Shown in pieces: positions 9,654-21,597 of a DNA stretch of 64,000 nucleotides. The position numbers and the translations under genes were made by a program. The DNA is from Gaeumannomyces sp. JS-464 (Eukaryota > Ascomycota > Sordariomycetes > Magnaporthales > Magnaporthaceae): the NCBI GenBank assembly GCA_002197995.1, contig NGZR01000006.1, positions 2,593,001 to 2,657,000 on the forward strand, in the 5' to 3' direction. Each line of letters begins with the position of its first letter. Position 1 is the stretch's first letter. Under the pieces are notes generated by a model that was not told the DNA's origin, did no database searches, and saw only the letters and a list, made by a program, of their open reading frames with translations.

Positions 9654-11717
9654 AGCCGGCGGGTGGCTAACGATAGAAGCTGATGGCGGCAGGTCACGGC
9701 CCGCGACACCCGAGCGCTGGGCGGCCACGGCGCTGTCGTCGAGGAAGCGAGCATTCCTCAGCACGCTGTGGACGCCCAGGCCCTGCCGCTGCTTCGCCAC
9801 GCGGGCGTAGCGGGGCCGGCGGCGGCTCCCGCCGTCGTCATCCGAGTCCCCGGAAGAGTCGCGGCCGTGCTCGGGCCGGCCCGCGGCGAAGGAGTGGATG
9901 ATGCGTCCCAGCGCCTTGATGATGACCCTGTCCATGGCGGCGCCGGGCTTCTGCTGCGTGATAATGTCTAGGATCGATCGCGCCTGCGTCAACGCGTCCG
10001 CCTCGGCGATGCCCGTGTCTGGGGGGTTCTGCGCGGAGCTGCTGATGAATAGGACCAGGCGGGCCGCGTGGTAGCCGCAAATCGCCATGTCCGGAGGAGC
10101 AACCCGCAGGGGTGGGCTGAGTGCGTTGGCCTCGTGCAAGATTGCAATGATGGCCCTTGCGTGGTCCAGGCAAGATGCCACGGCGCTGGCGACGTAGGTC
10201 GGTGTGATGCCGTGCACGACGACATCAGGGGCAGCTTCTCTGTACCCATAGAGAAACAGCCGGTAGGCATCGCAGTGGCACTGGTGCCATGTCAGGTAGA
10301 CTACCAGGTACCTGGCTAGCCAGCGCGAGCGGGCGTATCGGCGCAGCTCGGCAGCAGAATATGGCCGGGGGAGTATCTGGTCCAGGGAGGCTGCGATGCC
10401 GTCGATGGTAGGGACGAGAAGAGGCGTCGGCTGCGCCATCATCTCCAGCTCCCGTCTCAGCCGTATCAAATCCCTCCGCACCTTGGCCAACTGAACATAT
10501 GTCGCCAGAAGACCGCCCTCGGAGACGCCGTCCAGGCCAGGATCCAGGGCTGTTGGATCGGTGTCCGGATCGTATTCCGCAGTGAAGGCCTCTTCGGGGC
10601 CTGGTAGTCGGAGACAGACGGTTTCGACGGGGCAGACTTCGCACTCGGGCAGCCCGGTGGCGAACCCGATGTCCACCGTGACCAAAGACCACATCAGTCT
10701 GCGCCGGATCTCTTGCGCCAGAGGCGACAGGTCAGTCCGCTCGTACATCAGCCGCAGCGCAGTGGCCGAGCGCGAGGCGAGCGAGAAGAGCATGAAGCCG
10801 CGCCCAAAGTCGCCATTCAGGACGCGGTACTGGATCGCCAGCAGTAGGGCTTGGATCTTGAAGATGGTCGGGTGCTCCAGGTTGGCCCAGACGGCGGTCT
10901 CGACCGCGGACACCCATGCGGACGTGGCGGCGGGGTGGTATCTAGTGTAGCCGAGAAGAAGGGCAGAAACGGCACAGATGGCTGAGACCAGGGCTTCGTC
11001 TATGGTCTCCTCAAGGCATCGCTGCGTGACGCTCTCCTCGTTCAAAAAGGCAAAAGACGGGAGCGGGTGCACGTGGCGGAAGAAGTCGATGATCAAATGG
11101 AGCCGGTCGCGCAGCGGCGGGAGCGGGTGTCCCCGGTCTGCTGCAAACGACCGAGCCGCCTCGTGCCGAGCGCTTGCCGGAGACATGTGCGACGGCTCCG
11201 CGTGCGCGGCAGTCGTCGACTCCGGGGTCCTGCTGGCCGCCGTCGCAGTCGGGGTGTCAGGGGCCGCCAACGGCAGGGGCAACTGTATCGCCGCGTGGAT
11301 GGGCGGGGAGGCCTCGGCCTGGCGTGCGGGAGCGCGCTTGGGCTCCGGGTACGTGCAAGCCTTGCCCCTGCGAAGACAGGCCGCGCAGCTGGGCAGCTTG
11401 CCGGTGCACCTGCTCTTCAGCGTGCGGCACTCTAGGCATGCTCGAGCGCCGCGTCTCATCTCCACCGCCGCCGAGCCGGACGCGGGCGCAGACGCGGACG
11501 GCAATGTTGCGGCGCCGCCATCGAAGCTGCAGGCAAAGTCGAGTCGCTGACAGTTTGCGCAAGGAGGAGGGCCGCCATGGCATCGAACCTTTGCTCTCCG
11601 TCAGCCAGGTCGACGACACACGTGGCAGGGCCGCGGCTGAGCCTGGGGGGCGCAATCAGGGCAAACCTTTCTTGTTCTGCACTGATTGCATGTTGTCTTG
11701 GATCTTGGCGCGGGCAT
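9330..11717 (-). CDS. Transcription factor with two tandem Zn2Cys6 clusters
   Basis: Exon 1 is 11717-11667 and exon 2 11588-9330, 769 residues. The 78-bp phase-0 intron begins GTTTGC, has a CTGAC branch site and ends CAAAG. Splicing joins CNQCRTRK to VRCHGGPPPCANCQRLDFAC, making a complete first cluster C10-x2-C-x6-C-x6-C-x2-C-x6-C37. A second complete cluster follows at C68-C95 (CLECRTLKSRC, CAACLRRGKAC). Residues about 170-480 hold a fungal_trans-like regulatory domain (LIIDFFRHVHPLPSFAFLNE, then RRRLMWSLVTVDIGFATGLP). A polyglutamine run lies near the C-terminus. The long uninterrupted frame begins at a TTG at 11504, so an annotation without the intron would miss the first cluster. Target genes are unknown; the adjacent sulfatase is on the same strand but no co-regulation is shown. 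Confidence 0.85.
9614..9652 (-). repeat. CAG microsatellite encoding polyglutamine
   Basis: A run of about 12-13 CAG/CAA codons inside the Zn2Cys6 gene (read as TGC/TTG on the plus strand). Such runs in activators are commonly length-polymorphic. Confidence 0.9.
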
Positions 11718-12865
11718 CTCCAGGATTTCGGAGGCATGGATGGATCCAAGGAAACAGCGAGGACCGAAACGTGATTGCCCGCGGGCGCGCAGCAGATGTG
11801 TGCGGATCAGCCTGTCACGTGTTCGGGCTGCCGCGCGCCAGGACACGGGCAAGGGATTTGGGATAAGCTGGTGATGCGTAAACGGCATGTAGAGAGCAGA
11901 ACGGCAAGGATTGTTCGATCTACAAAGCGCGAGAACGGTGAGAACGGTTCTGTTCGCCGGGACATAGTCGCATGAATGCTGTTTTCTAAGTGTTGAAGAT
12001 TGATATTTTGATACCAAAGCTGGTGGTGCCCTTGTGTGCACACAAAAAGCCCAGAAAGAAGAAAATCAAGACGCAAGAAGAGGTATGATGACATATCTGT
12101 GATAAGGAAAAGAACATGGTGATAGTGACATGGAAAACTCGATGAAAAAAAGACAAGCAAAGAAAGAAAAAAAGGTGAAGTTGAAGGGCAAGAGGGAAGG
12201 AGAAGGTAGTAAGAAAAGAGAGCCGCCTTTGCTTTACTCCGACACGATCCAAAAATGTAATATCCCCAGTACGAAGAATCCATGTTTCCCTGGACTCGTT
12301 TTTTTGTTTTCTCTCGGCGAGGTCAAAGAAAAGGGCATAAGCGGTTCAGCGACATTCTGCTCTAGAAAGCTGTGTGCCTTGGAAACTGTTGCCTTACACC
12401 GCTGACACCAAAAAGCAGCGAGAATATGTGCAGGTGCCGCTGTGCGCAAAATCCCCTATGCTCGCGCTTTCCCGCGCCGTCCAAGCAAAGACGCCATTCT
12501 AAACGATGGTACTATGCCGTAGGTTGTCGGTTATAGGTGGTGTGGTGTGGTGTGGTTCGGTGTCGTTCGAGGTAGACAATCTGGTTGGAGATGTCGACCT
12601 TTCCTCATCCCTACTCCAGGGCGGGAGTGCCGGGCGAACGTCGAGAGCAAACAGGGCCACAGAAAGAGAGGAGCCCACGAAGTATTTGGGTAATCGTCGT
12701 CATCATGCAGTCGGATTAGAGAATACAGAAAAAAGAAGAGATAGCGTAGCGAATAGGACGAGGGTATAACAGCAACGGCGAGCATTCGTCTGATCGATCG
12801 TGCGGGAGGTGGAGAGATGTTAATATGAGAAGACGGTGATACCTGAAGCAGGCACTCTAGCTGTC
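11718..12865. other. Intergenic between the transcription factor and sho1
   Basis: Promoter of the transcription factor gene plus the 3' flank of sho1, both minus strand. There is an A-rich purine tract at 12050-12215 on the plus strand. A short cluster of TGGTGTGG repeats lies near 12538-12558. No gene seen. Confidence 0.5.
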
Positions 12866-13990
12866 TCATAGCAGAATGAGGTAGTTGCTTGGGGCAATAC
12901 CCGTCTCACCAGTCTCCTTCTTCGCCTGCCACCACCTCCCGCTGACGTCGCTGACCTCAAGGATCTCGTGCTTGGAGAAGCTGATCTCATTTGCGTCATC
13001 CGGGTTGGCCTCGTAGCTGTAGATGGCCTTGGCCCGGTAAGGGTACTCGGTCGGCGGCACAATCTCGTCTGTCGCGGGACCCCGACGGCACCTTGAGCCG
13101 GCGGCGTGCCGCTCTTGCCGAGACCTGCTACGCCTCCTGCGCCGAACGCGGCGCCGCCGAGTGCCGAGTTGCGCTGGGCGCTGACGTTGGCGGGCGAGGG
13201 GTTCTCGAAGCCGTTGAGTTGGGCCGAGGTGTACATTTGAGGCGGCTGCACCGAAGTCGACGTCTCGGGGCGGCCGATGCCGTAGCCGCCGTTCATGGTC
13301 TGGCGGTTGCTGGTGGACTCCTTGCTCAGGGCAAACGAGTCGAGATAAGCGCGTGGCATGGCCGAGGGCGCTGAACCGAAGTAAAAGATCCAGACGATCT
13401 ACGAGCACCAGTGTCAGCATTGTCACGCCCGGGAGGATGTCAAGACGATCCAGCGTAGAAGACAAGATATTGTGATCTCACATACCGTAACCATAGACAG
13501 AAGGATGAAGCCGGCAGCGGCGGCCTCTTTGGCGCCGTTTGTCGAGTACACCAGTCCATTGACCGACGAGGTGGTCAGGACCAGGCCACATGCTAGATAG
13601 CCCACCAGCGCGACATGGTAGGTCTGGATGGTGTCCGAGGCGACCACGACAAAGATGCCAGGGATGAGGAAGAAGTAAAAGACGACAGACCACCATGTGT
13701 ACGTGGGAAAGTTGGTGACGGTCTGGACCTGTGCGACGACAGAAGATATGAAGGCGATGATCCACGCGAGCTGTGCAAAGAGGAGACGATCAGCAAAAAT
13801 GGACGACACACTATGGCTGGCGCCCGAAAGCCCCAAGAACTCCCTGCCTGAAGAGCTTTGATGGGGAGGGAGGGGGAGAACAAGAACATACAGCAGCGAT
13901 TGATAAGGTCGCAAGAGCGAAGGGGTCGCCGATAACGTTCCCGAGGCTCATGCCTCTGCGGCCTCCTCCGTACTGCCTCGAGTTCTCCAT
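12866..13990 (-). CDS. sho1: High-osmolarity sensor Sho1 (one-base gap before SH3)
   Basis: Exons 13990-13892, 13770-13486 and 13398-12866; introns of 121 and 87 bp begin GTATGT and end CACAG and GTAG. The start [19 protein letters not shown] is followed by four membrane segments (about residues 22-47, 58-80, 87-112 and 117-138), a Pro/Gln/Gly-rich cytoplasmic linker and a C-terminal SH3 domain: [40 protein letters not shown]. Sho1 is the plasma-membrane scaffold that binds Pbs2 through its SH3 and feeds the HOG MAPK pathway; in filamentous fungi it also affects growth and virulence. One base is missing near the G run 13076-13078 between the linker and [12 protein letters not shown]. Restored length is about 305 residues, normal for Sho1. 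Conservation of everything else makes a sequence error likely. Confidence 0.9.
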
Positions 13991-16900
13991 TTTGCGCAGG
14001 GATGGCGAATGGAGCGAGCCGTAGGATGGCATATGTAAGATCTCTCGGTTTCCTCTTTGTTCTCGGCCGTCCGTCAAGTCGGCCGATGGTTGCAGTGTTT
14101 TTTCCAGCGAAGAAAGGGCGGGATTGGATAGCAATCAAGCAGCGATGGAGGACATGCGAAACGGAGTGGAGCTGCGGTCGTTGAAACGGATGATTCTGAA
14201 GCGAATACAGGCGCAGGAATATTAAGCGCGGGTTTCGTCTTTGTGGCTGCTGTTGGGAGACGCTCGGAGCACGGGCGCTAGCTGACGTGTACGAGCCGGG
14301 TGAAGGGTCGGTGCTGTCGGCGGGCGAGGGAATCTAAAGGAGTGACAGTTGCGCGGGATGGCCGGCTGAAAGTTGTGGGCGACGAGGTGTGTCGGGGCGA
14401 AGGAGTAAGAGGACGGGAACAGCCAAGAGGGAGGGAGGCGATGCGGCTGGCGGATGGTGCGACTCGAGCGTTCACGAGTCCCTGGGCCTTTGTTCTGGTC
14501 GGGCGTCGAGCAAAGGCGGCTGGCAAAGTCGGGCGAGCGTCGCGACCTGGTTTGGATTGACGACGGGACTTCCCCGGCCCTTTTCGTATGTGCTCCTGCT
14601 CTCCTTCTCTTACAGAGCCCGCGGCTCTTTTCCGCGTGTCTCGATTACGCCTGCTCGAAAAACGGGCCGCAGTTCGCAATTGGGCGTGGGCGTGTCTCCG
14701 CGAGAACAGAAACGTCGCGCGACCGGGCGATGAATCCGAATCGCGATTTGCTCTTTGGTCCGATCGTGCAGCGATGCACGGGATTCTGGGTGCTTGTCGA
14801 GGAGCCGGGCCGTAAGGATTGAACCTAACAAAGGAAGAAGAAAAGCGAAGAAAAGAAAAGGTTGGGAGGCAGGAGTTGGTAAGTGGAGGGGACAAGGGCC
14901 AAAGAAATGAGGTCCGGGTGGGAAAAGAGGAGAAGGGGAGGCGGAGCACCCTGCTGGGTGTGGTGGGATGGAGTTTGGAGTGGTGGACGGACCCGCTGCT
15001 TGGGGCTGCCTGGTCGCTGAAATCTGAACGCGGAATTGCTAGGACGGGCCAGCGAGCACGCAGCGCTGCACAGTGGGAACACACAGTCCAATGGCGCAAG
15101 AGCTGATGTGATACTTTGCGATTGATACATGCGTCCAGGGTGCCTCCTGGACCTGAGCGTCCCCGTCGGAAACGGCCACCCCTCCTTGCTTGTAACTCCA
15201 GCCTGAACCCGTGGTCGGCAACAGGCAAAAAAAAAAAAACAAAAAAAAAAAATAGCCCCCACGAGAAAACCTCTCCCCTGCAACCAACAAGACCCCTGAT
15301 CTGTGTTGGATCGTGCGACCAGGCAGCGTCGACCTATCCGCATGATGCCCGCATCCCTGGGTCCGGGCGAGAGGTTCTTGTGCACGCTGAAGGATTCCCA
15401 ACGGGCTCCGGGCTGACGGATGGTGGGAGCCTGGCTGGACTCAGCTTCAGAGCGGGCGCGCGGACTTCCGAAGACAGGATAGGAGGCCAACTCATTCCAT
15501 GTCCGCGCTGCTTCTGGTCCTGGCCCACCCGAGCTCAGCACATAAGCTGTGGAATGAAGGCGGCCTGACGCGGCACTGCCCCCAGAAGACGGGACCTGGC
15601 CGCTTACATTCCATGCATGCATCGGATGGCCTGCGGCGGGCGAGGAAGCCTGTTCGTCTTCGTCATTGTCTGGACGCGAAGCCGAGGAACCAAGCCTAGA
15701 GAGAATAGTTGCACTGCCGTCAGATCCTCACCAACGGCCTGCTCTCTTCAATGCCTCCCTAACTCATTTGGCACTGTGTACATTGTGCACATTACGAAGT
15801 CTGCCATCCAGCTGGTCCACACACACGTCCTCTGGTGGATGCCCCTGACCTCCGCAGGGCTGGAGAGATCTGATGCTTGCCGAGCCGGGCCTGTCGCTGG
15901 ACGAACTGCATCTGGCCTCGCCACCTGCTCGACTCGCACATTAGGTCCCAGAACCAAGAAATAGGCCTCATTGGCGGGCTAAATGAGGCATTTTGGATTG
16001 ACTGGCGACTTTTGAGCTCACAATGTAATAGCATTTCAGCAACGTTCCCAGCAATGCGTTCGCGGCAGTCTGCACTCGGTTGGGCAGGATGTCCGCGAGG
16101 GATTCGACAGCGTGAACAAAAGCCGCCACGACCGCCAACAGGTTGGAGCGCGCCACTGTGCTTGGGGAAGCACGCACCCCCTGATTGTGCCAGCAGCAAA
16201 GCGACCCCCGCCAACCAACCCCGTCTTGTTTGAGGTGCGGCCCAGGGGTGCGGCAATGTGGGAGTAAATTGGGATCGCGCCGCGATTGGCTGCGCGCTTG
16301 ATTGGGTGCCAACCCGCAGGATCCCAGCCCTGTGCCTCCCTCTCCAAGGACTTTTCGCCAACCAATGCCATCACGGCCACTTTTCCTGACACGACCGGGC
16401 CACACACTGGGTACGATGGGTAGGTACTTTTTTCTCGTTCTTCCTTTCCTTCGGGGCCCCGTTCGATCTTGCGCAGCGCGTGTTTCACGGATCATTCCGG
16501 CGACAGGTCGGCGAGATAATAATAAAAAATAAAAAAAAATAAAAAGCGAGCAGTGAGCCCACCGCGCCAGGGCGCACGAGGCGGTCAAGCCATGTGCTGG
16601 TGACGCTCCCGACGCCAATCCAATCGAGCCCAGCCGCCGGCATTTGGGGGATCTGCTGTCGGCCACTCGGCCAGATCCAACACTATGGGGATGATGCCTT
16701 CGGGTTGGCCCAGGGGACTGACTGGACCTAACAAAACCACTGGCGACGGCGGCTGGAAGCGACTAGAGCCCGGGCGCGCGCCAGCACTGCACGTTGGACG
16801 CAACCTCCCCCTGACTTGTCCCAGCCGGCCGCTGCCGCTAAGGGCAAAAAACGGTGATCAAAGTCCAGGAATCACAGGCAAAAAGGCGGCCCTCGGACCC

Positions 16901-18408
16901 TGTGCCATGCATTGTAGCCGAAAGGCACAGCAAAGGCGCAAACACGCAGACAGCCCCTTTCTTGAGCCCACCGGCTCCATATTTTCGTCAAACAATGTCT
17001 CGTCTGCATCTTGGTTTGCATTGCGTGGCTTTTTGCAAAGGGAGACAGACGGTTCTCTTTTGATCGAGATGGACCTGGAGAGAGAGGCTGGAGTTTCCAA
17101 ACCATCGTCAGTGGCATGTCTTCAGCCCTTGTAGCGCCACCGTGTGGACTCCCCGCTTTGCCATGGCGCCCACAACGCCAATTCCGTCGTCAGTCAAGCG
17201 AAACAGGGCCACCCTTGGATCGACCGGGGAAGGGAAATGGCGCCCCAATGCTCGACTGGGCGCGTGCGTGCTCGTCTTGGCCCTCCCGGCAGAGAAGGAC
17301 AATCGGCGGCCGAGATCTCGCGCCACATGTGGCGCAGCTGACGTGGACTGGAACGTGGCATGCATCTGTCGGCTTTTGCACCTTGCATCGCAGATCTTGC
17401 CTGGTTGCAGCAATTGAGCGCAACTGGTCGTCGTCACGCCTTCTCGGAAGCGCCCCTTTTTGGTTTTTGTTCCGCTCGATGCCGAGTCAAGCAAACTTCC
17501 CCTGCAGGACTGGGGAGGCTGTTGTTGGGCGCTTTGTCTGGCTGGCAGCTGGCGATTGAGGAAATGCGTACGCAGCCGAGTTCTAGCTCCGTTTCTATGG
17601 CCGGGCAAAAAAAGTTCAGCTGGCATTCATGGTGTGCACGCCGACTGGAACCACGCAAGCGGCACCAAGCGTCGATCGCGCGGTCCAGAGCCGCACCTGA
17701 CATCGCGTGGAGGCGCCGGCCACTTGCACAAGCTTTTCGTTGCTTATTCTCGCGCTGCTGTTCTTTTTTGGCGCGCTTTTCTCCGTCCCTCTCCTGCGTC
17801 GTGCGTTTGGTGATGCTGTCAGGGCGAGACGCGGGGACTCCCGTGCCCTTGGAACCCTTTTTCTGTTTCACGCAGCCAAACAAGCGACTGCGACGTGTCT
17901 GGTTCTTCCTGCCACTCAACGTGCGCCGTTTAGCACCGTCCAGCTTCTCGCAGCCAGGGGGTTGCCAACCACTTTTTTGCAAACAAATGAAACACGGCCA
18001 ATTCGCCGCTGCCAACCCGCCCGCCTATTGCTGCCTCATCCATTGTTTTTCTCCTTCTCCTTGAGTGATTCCTATTCAGCGGTGAAAGCCCCGGGAGCCC
18101 GTGTCAAGCCTGGGCCACGCTCATTCTTCGACTGGTTCCCCGGATCTGAGGGGATTCCGATGTGGGCCAGGAACCGCTAGCCACTTCAGCCACCGAGAAA
18201 CGAACGTTGCAGCCTAGCCTGGACCTCCATCAACACCAACACTTTGCCTGCCATTGTCTGATCATCTGAAGAGTGGCTTTTTTGCCAAGCTCTTCTCTCG
18301 ACTCCCGTCTCGCTCCCGCGCCCCACCCATTTATCCACACCCGCCGCTTTTATCCAAGGCGCGGGCACAGCAGGGTCAGGAAGATCGGCAGGCCACGGAC
18401 TGCCCGCT

Positions 18409-18436
18409 TGCTCTCTCTCTCTCTCTCTGTCTCTCT
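18409..18436. repeat. CT microsatellite
   Basis: CTCTCTCT run interrupted once by GT. Confidence 0.85.
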
Positions 18437-18942
18437 CCAAGAAAAAAGACAGCGGCGCCGATTTGTTGAGGCCTGAAACACGGAGTCGCCCATCCCGATT
18501 CCCTGCGGCCGACCGCCCGCCCGCGCGCACGCTCCCCTCTTTCGGCACATCCCACGCAAGCGTCATCGTCTCAAGTATGCCGGGGCCGCCCTGCCGAGAC
18601 TTGCCTATGACGATGGTAGCGGGTAGATAAAGAGAGATCGCTTTGTTTGCCACGCACGGCCGGCCGCGACCAACAAAAGGACGACGAGTGGAGAAAGGAA
18701 AGCTTCCTTTGTCACCGCATCCGTCGCAGGGACGAGGTTAATTGATTGCGGCCGGGCATGGCGAAAGATCGTGTTTCGTGCCTGTCAAGCGCTAATCATG
18801 CCACATGACCGTCCCCGGGCGCGCGGGTTGAACCCACCATCGGATCGGGCGTGTGCTCCTGTGCTCCGGTCCGCTCAGGATCACCGCCGCAGGGAGACCG
18901 GCCCTGGTATTTGTCCGCTGTTGTGCTACCACCCATTCAGAG

Positions 18943-18968
18943 TTTTTTTTTTTTTTTTTTTTTTTTTT
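18943..18968. repeat. Poly-T tract (about 26 T)
   Basis: Uninterrupted T homopolymer in non-coding DNA. Confidence 0.9.
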
Positions 18969-19253
18969 CGTATCTGGCTCATGGAAAAGGCCAATGCAGG
19001 TCTAGTTTGACCCTACCACCTCGATCACGGCCGTGCACACTCGTGTCTTCCCCCGTCGCCAAGTCACCTCGGAGCTTTAGGGGCTTACCATCTCTCGACA
19101 ACACTGAGCGACATCCGTCCTCGTACCACTGGCAAAACGTATAGTAACTTCCCGCCAACATCTATCTATTGCTCTGATCATAGTCAGGATCGGGCAGCCA
19201 TGCTATGGACTCCTGCGACTATTTTGAACACATCTCCACCGCAGACTCCTGAA

Positions 19254-19276
19254 CCCCCCCCCCCCCCCCCCCCCCC
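19254..19276. repeat. Poly-C tract (about 23 C)
   Basis: Uninterrupted C homopolymer; its length in the assembly may be unreliable. Confidence 0.9.
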
Positions 19277-19397
19277 TTCTCCCTTCCCCCTCTTCCCCCA
19301 AGGACAGTCTGTCCACCACGCCACGCCAACCGGCTCGCACCAACTAGGCCTTCCTGCTGGAGGGCTACCTAGTGGCACTTTTTTTTTAATTTTTTTT

Positions 19398-20397
19398 TTA
19401 CCAGGGCAAAAGCTCCTGCCCATCCATGATCTCGCCCTTCTCGACGGCGGCGCCGTGGCTGCGGCCGATGATGCCGGCCGACGAGAAGGCCATGTCGACA
19501 AAGGGCCAGACCTTTGTGCCCGAGGGCGGCGTGCGCCAGTCGCGCATCAGCTCACCAAAGACGGCGTACGTCGTCAGGATCTGCACCCCCGCGTCGCGCA
19601 TGCGCGCATTGGCCAGCTCGCGCGCCAGCTCCGTCGTCGTGCCCGACGCCTCGCCGTTGGCGAAGACCTCGTAGCCCGCCTCCACCATGGAGAGCGCAGC
19701 GAAGGCCGTGCCTGAACGCCGCCGCAAGAACTGGGGTTACTGGATGCTCTTTTCTTTTCTTCCTGGGCTGCCCTTCTGCTCTTTGAAGGAGGGCCGTGTG
19801 CCAACCACTTACAGACGTCTGTGGCAATGCCGCCGATGATCACCTGGCTGCGGTTGGTTGCAGCTATCGCGTCGCGGAAGTCCTCGTTGTCCCAGGCGTT
19901 GACCTGGCCCGGGCGGGGGATGACCGTGACGTTGGGGAACATCTTTGTGATTTCCGCGATGGTAGGTCCGTTCGGGCCTTGACCATTCAGGGGTGGTAGA
20001 AACAAACCATCAGCGCCCCGTCCTCTGGGCCCACACAATGGCGATGCGCTTCATTGTCTTACCGGTCTCCGCCGAAGTGGTTATGACGACGGGCAGGTCA
20101 AAGGCCTTCGCGATCGTGGCGTGCGCGATGATGTTGTTCTTGAGCACGGTGGGGTCCATGTCTCGGACGAGGTGGAACAGGCCGACCTGATGATCGACCA
20201 CGGCGAGGACCTGATATGGGCCTGTCAGCTGTGATTCATCTACACGAGGCTTCCCGTCACTGTTGCAACCACCATCTGTGTGTCTTGGGGACGTCAGGGG
20301 GCTGCCGTACGGCCTTCTCCCGGTCGAGTCTCTTGTACTTGAACTCGGCGAGGGCTCCAAGAGCCATGGAGGCAATAAAAGTGGTCGAGAACTTCAT
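19398..20397 (-). CDS. Isochorismatase-fold cysteine hydrolase with signal peptide
   Basis: Exons 20397-20311, 20210-20063, 19977-19813 and 19711-19398 give 237 residues. Introns of 100, 85 and 101 bp start GTACGG, GTAAGA and GTAAGT. The N-terminus MKFSTTFIASMALGALAEF looks like a signal peptide. The core then reads VLAVVDHQVGLF (catalytic Asp), LPVVITTSAETGPNGPT, VNAWDNEDFRDAI and IIGGIATDVCTAFAALSM, whose Cys is the expected nucleophile. This is the YcaC-like branch of the isochorismatase superfamily, amidohydrolases acting on small amides or isochorismate-like compounds; the substrate cannot be read from sequence. Frame is intact across all four exons. The first acceptor (CATATCAG) was chosen because it gives the family sequence KAVLAVVDHQ; an alternative CACAG upstream stays in frame and adds six residues. 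Confidence 0.85.
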
Positions 20398-20532
20398 CTT
20401 GAAAGAGTCTTTTTCCTTGTCTTGTTGGGAGATGGCGATCTTGAGGTGCCTGGTGTTGTCGTAAAGGAAGAGACCTGTGAGCGATAGTGACTCCTAGGAG
20501 ATTCTCCCCGGGTTAGAGGCGCCACATCATGG

Positions 20533-20541
20533 CCTTTTATA
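20533..20541 (-). promoter_or_regulatory. Putative TATA box of the isochorismatase-fold gene
   Basis: TATAAAAGG on the minus strand about 140 bp upstream of the ATG. Confidence 0.5.
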
Positions 20542-20605
20542 CATGGCCCGTGTCGTCGTTGCGGAGAGGTCGTTGCCGCCCAGACGCCGGCGGCATGATA
20601 CCAAC

Positions 20606-20718
20606 CGAGAGTCCCTCAGTCATGTAGCTAGTGGTATATCCGAAGGATCATCGCTTGCAGGTCGCCAGCCACGGTATTGGCCGAGAGAGGCTCCGTCATG
20701 TAGCTAGTGCTATGTCCG
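20606..20718. repeat. Two 37-bp direct repeats, 76 bp apart
   Basis: Copies at 20606-20642 and 20682-20718 share CGAGAG, then GTCATGTAGCTAGTG, then TAT-TCCG with few differences. They lie 210-320 bp upstream of the isochorismatase-fold ATG, so they could be regulatory. Confidence 0.75.
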
Positions 20719-21597
20719 CAGGCTGCTTGCCACCATCACCCACCACCTACAAGCAAGGTCGCAAAAGCGCATCAGATAGCGCAAAAGACATCGTTTTATA
20801 CTCGCCCGACGCATTTACGCGGGCTGGGCAGCTCAGCGTTCTCCGCTCCCACGCACCCGGCGCGGGAATCTCTCTCTTGGCGTAAGCAATCTCTCGCCCG
20901 AGAGGCTTCCGTAATCGAACACCAGACCAACCCGAGGCTGGCCCCGAGTGCTTAATAACCCCCGCTTGCTTTTTTCCGCAGCCTGTCAGCAGGTTTGTCA
21001 TTGTGCCAAGCGAACAGCGTTTGTAGGCTGCAAAATGAGGGATATCTCCGAGATGGGAAACCTGGCAGCACTGCTCAATGCGGCAGCTCTGGCACGACGG
21101 GGACGGCCGCTTAGCCATGCTCCTGGTTATCTTGTCTTGGGGATTCTTTCCGCACACGCATTTGTGGTTGCTTCTGCTGACATTCAATCTTTCTCTAAGT
21201 TTGTTGTTCGGTGGTCTCGTTCCGCACTTTTACTTCCACGCTGAGCCGTCGTCGTCATTCCTCGATATTGTACCAGACTGAGCCATGGGCTAGTATCCAG
21301 CAGGTGCCAAAGTGACGTTACCCCAAAGGACAGAGAAAGAAGGAAACGAGGTAAAGGCGTGGCTTGCTGCACGCCTCTCTCTGTATGGGCCTGGAGGTGG
21401 CTCAGGGTCACCCCTGAGCCTCCAGCCCGTGATACCAGGACGAAGGGATCCTCGCATCGCCGGCATTTTTGTCTTTTTAAAAGCATTTCGAATCGACCTA
21501 CAATCTGGATCAGTAAAACTTTGCCTTGCCAGCCACAGTGACAAAGAGTCGCCCGGGAAATCACGTCCCAACGCCAAAAGCAGCCGCAGGCCACTGC

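Larger units (their letters stand above)
13991..19397. other. 5.4-kb gene-poor interval
   Basis: The 5' flank of sho1 and the 3' flank of the isochorismatase gene. Open frames here (for example 14278-15228 minus and 17360-18064 plus) are compositionally random, rich in Ser/Arg/Pro, and match no family. The interval holds several simple repeats: A runs at 15228-15252, CT repeats at 18409-18436, 26 T at 18943-18968 and 23 C at 19254-19276. A long promoter, a non-coding transcript or a decayed gene cannot be separated by eye. Confidence 0.5.
20398..21597. other. Intergenic with a 37-bp direct repeat
   Basis: Promoter region of the isochorismatase-fold gene and 3' flank of the GMC gene. Apart from the direct repeat at 20606-20718 and the TATA box, nothing is recognised. 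Confidence 0.5.

Noticed and set aside
11601..12041. Separate small Cys-rich protein (CNQCRTRKVCPDC)
   Set aside because: The Cys-rich tail is intron sequence; splicing gives a regular Zn2Cys6 cluster in the transcription factor.
14278..15228. 316-residue minus-strand open frame
   Set aside because: Low-complexity Ser/Arg/Pro sequence with no motif, no intron signals and no conserved core.
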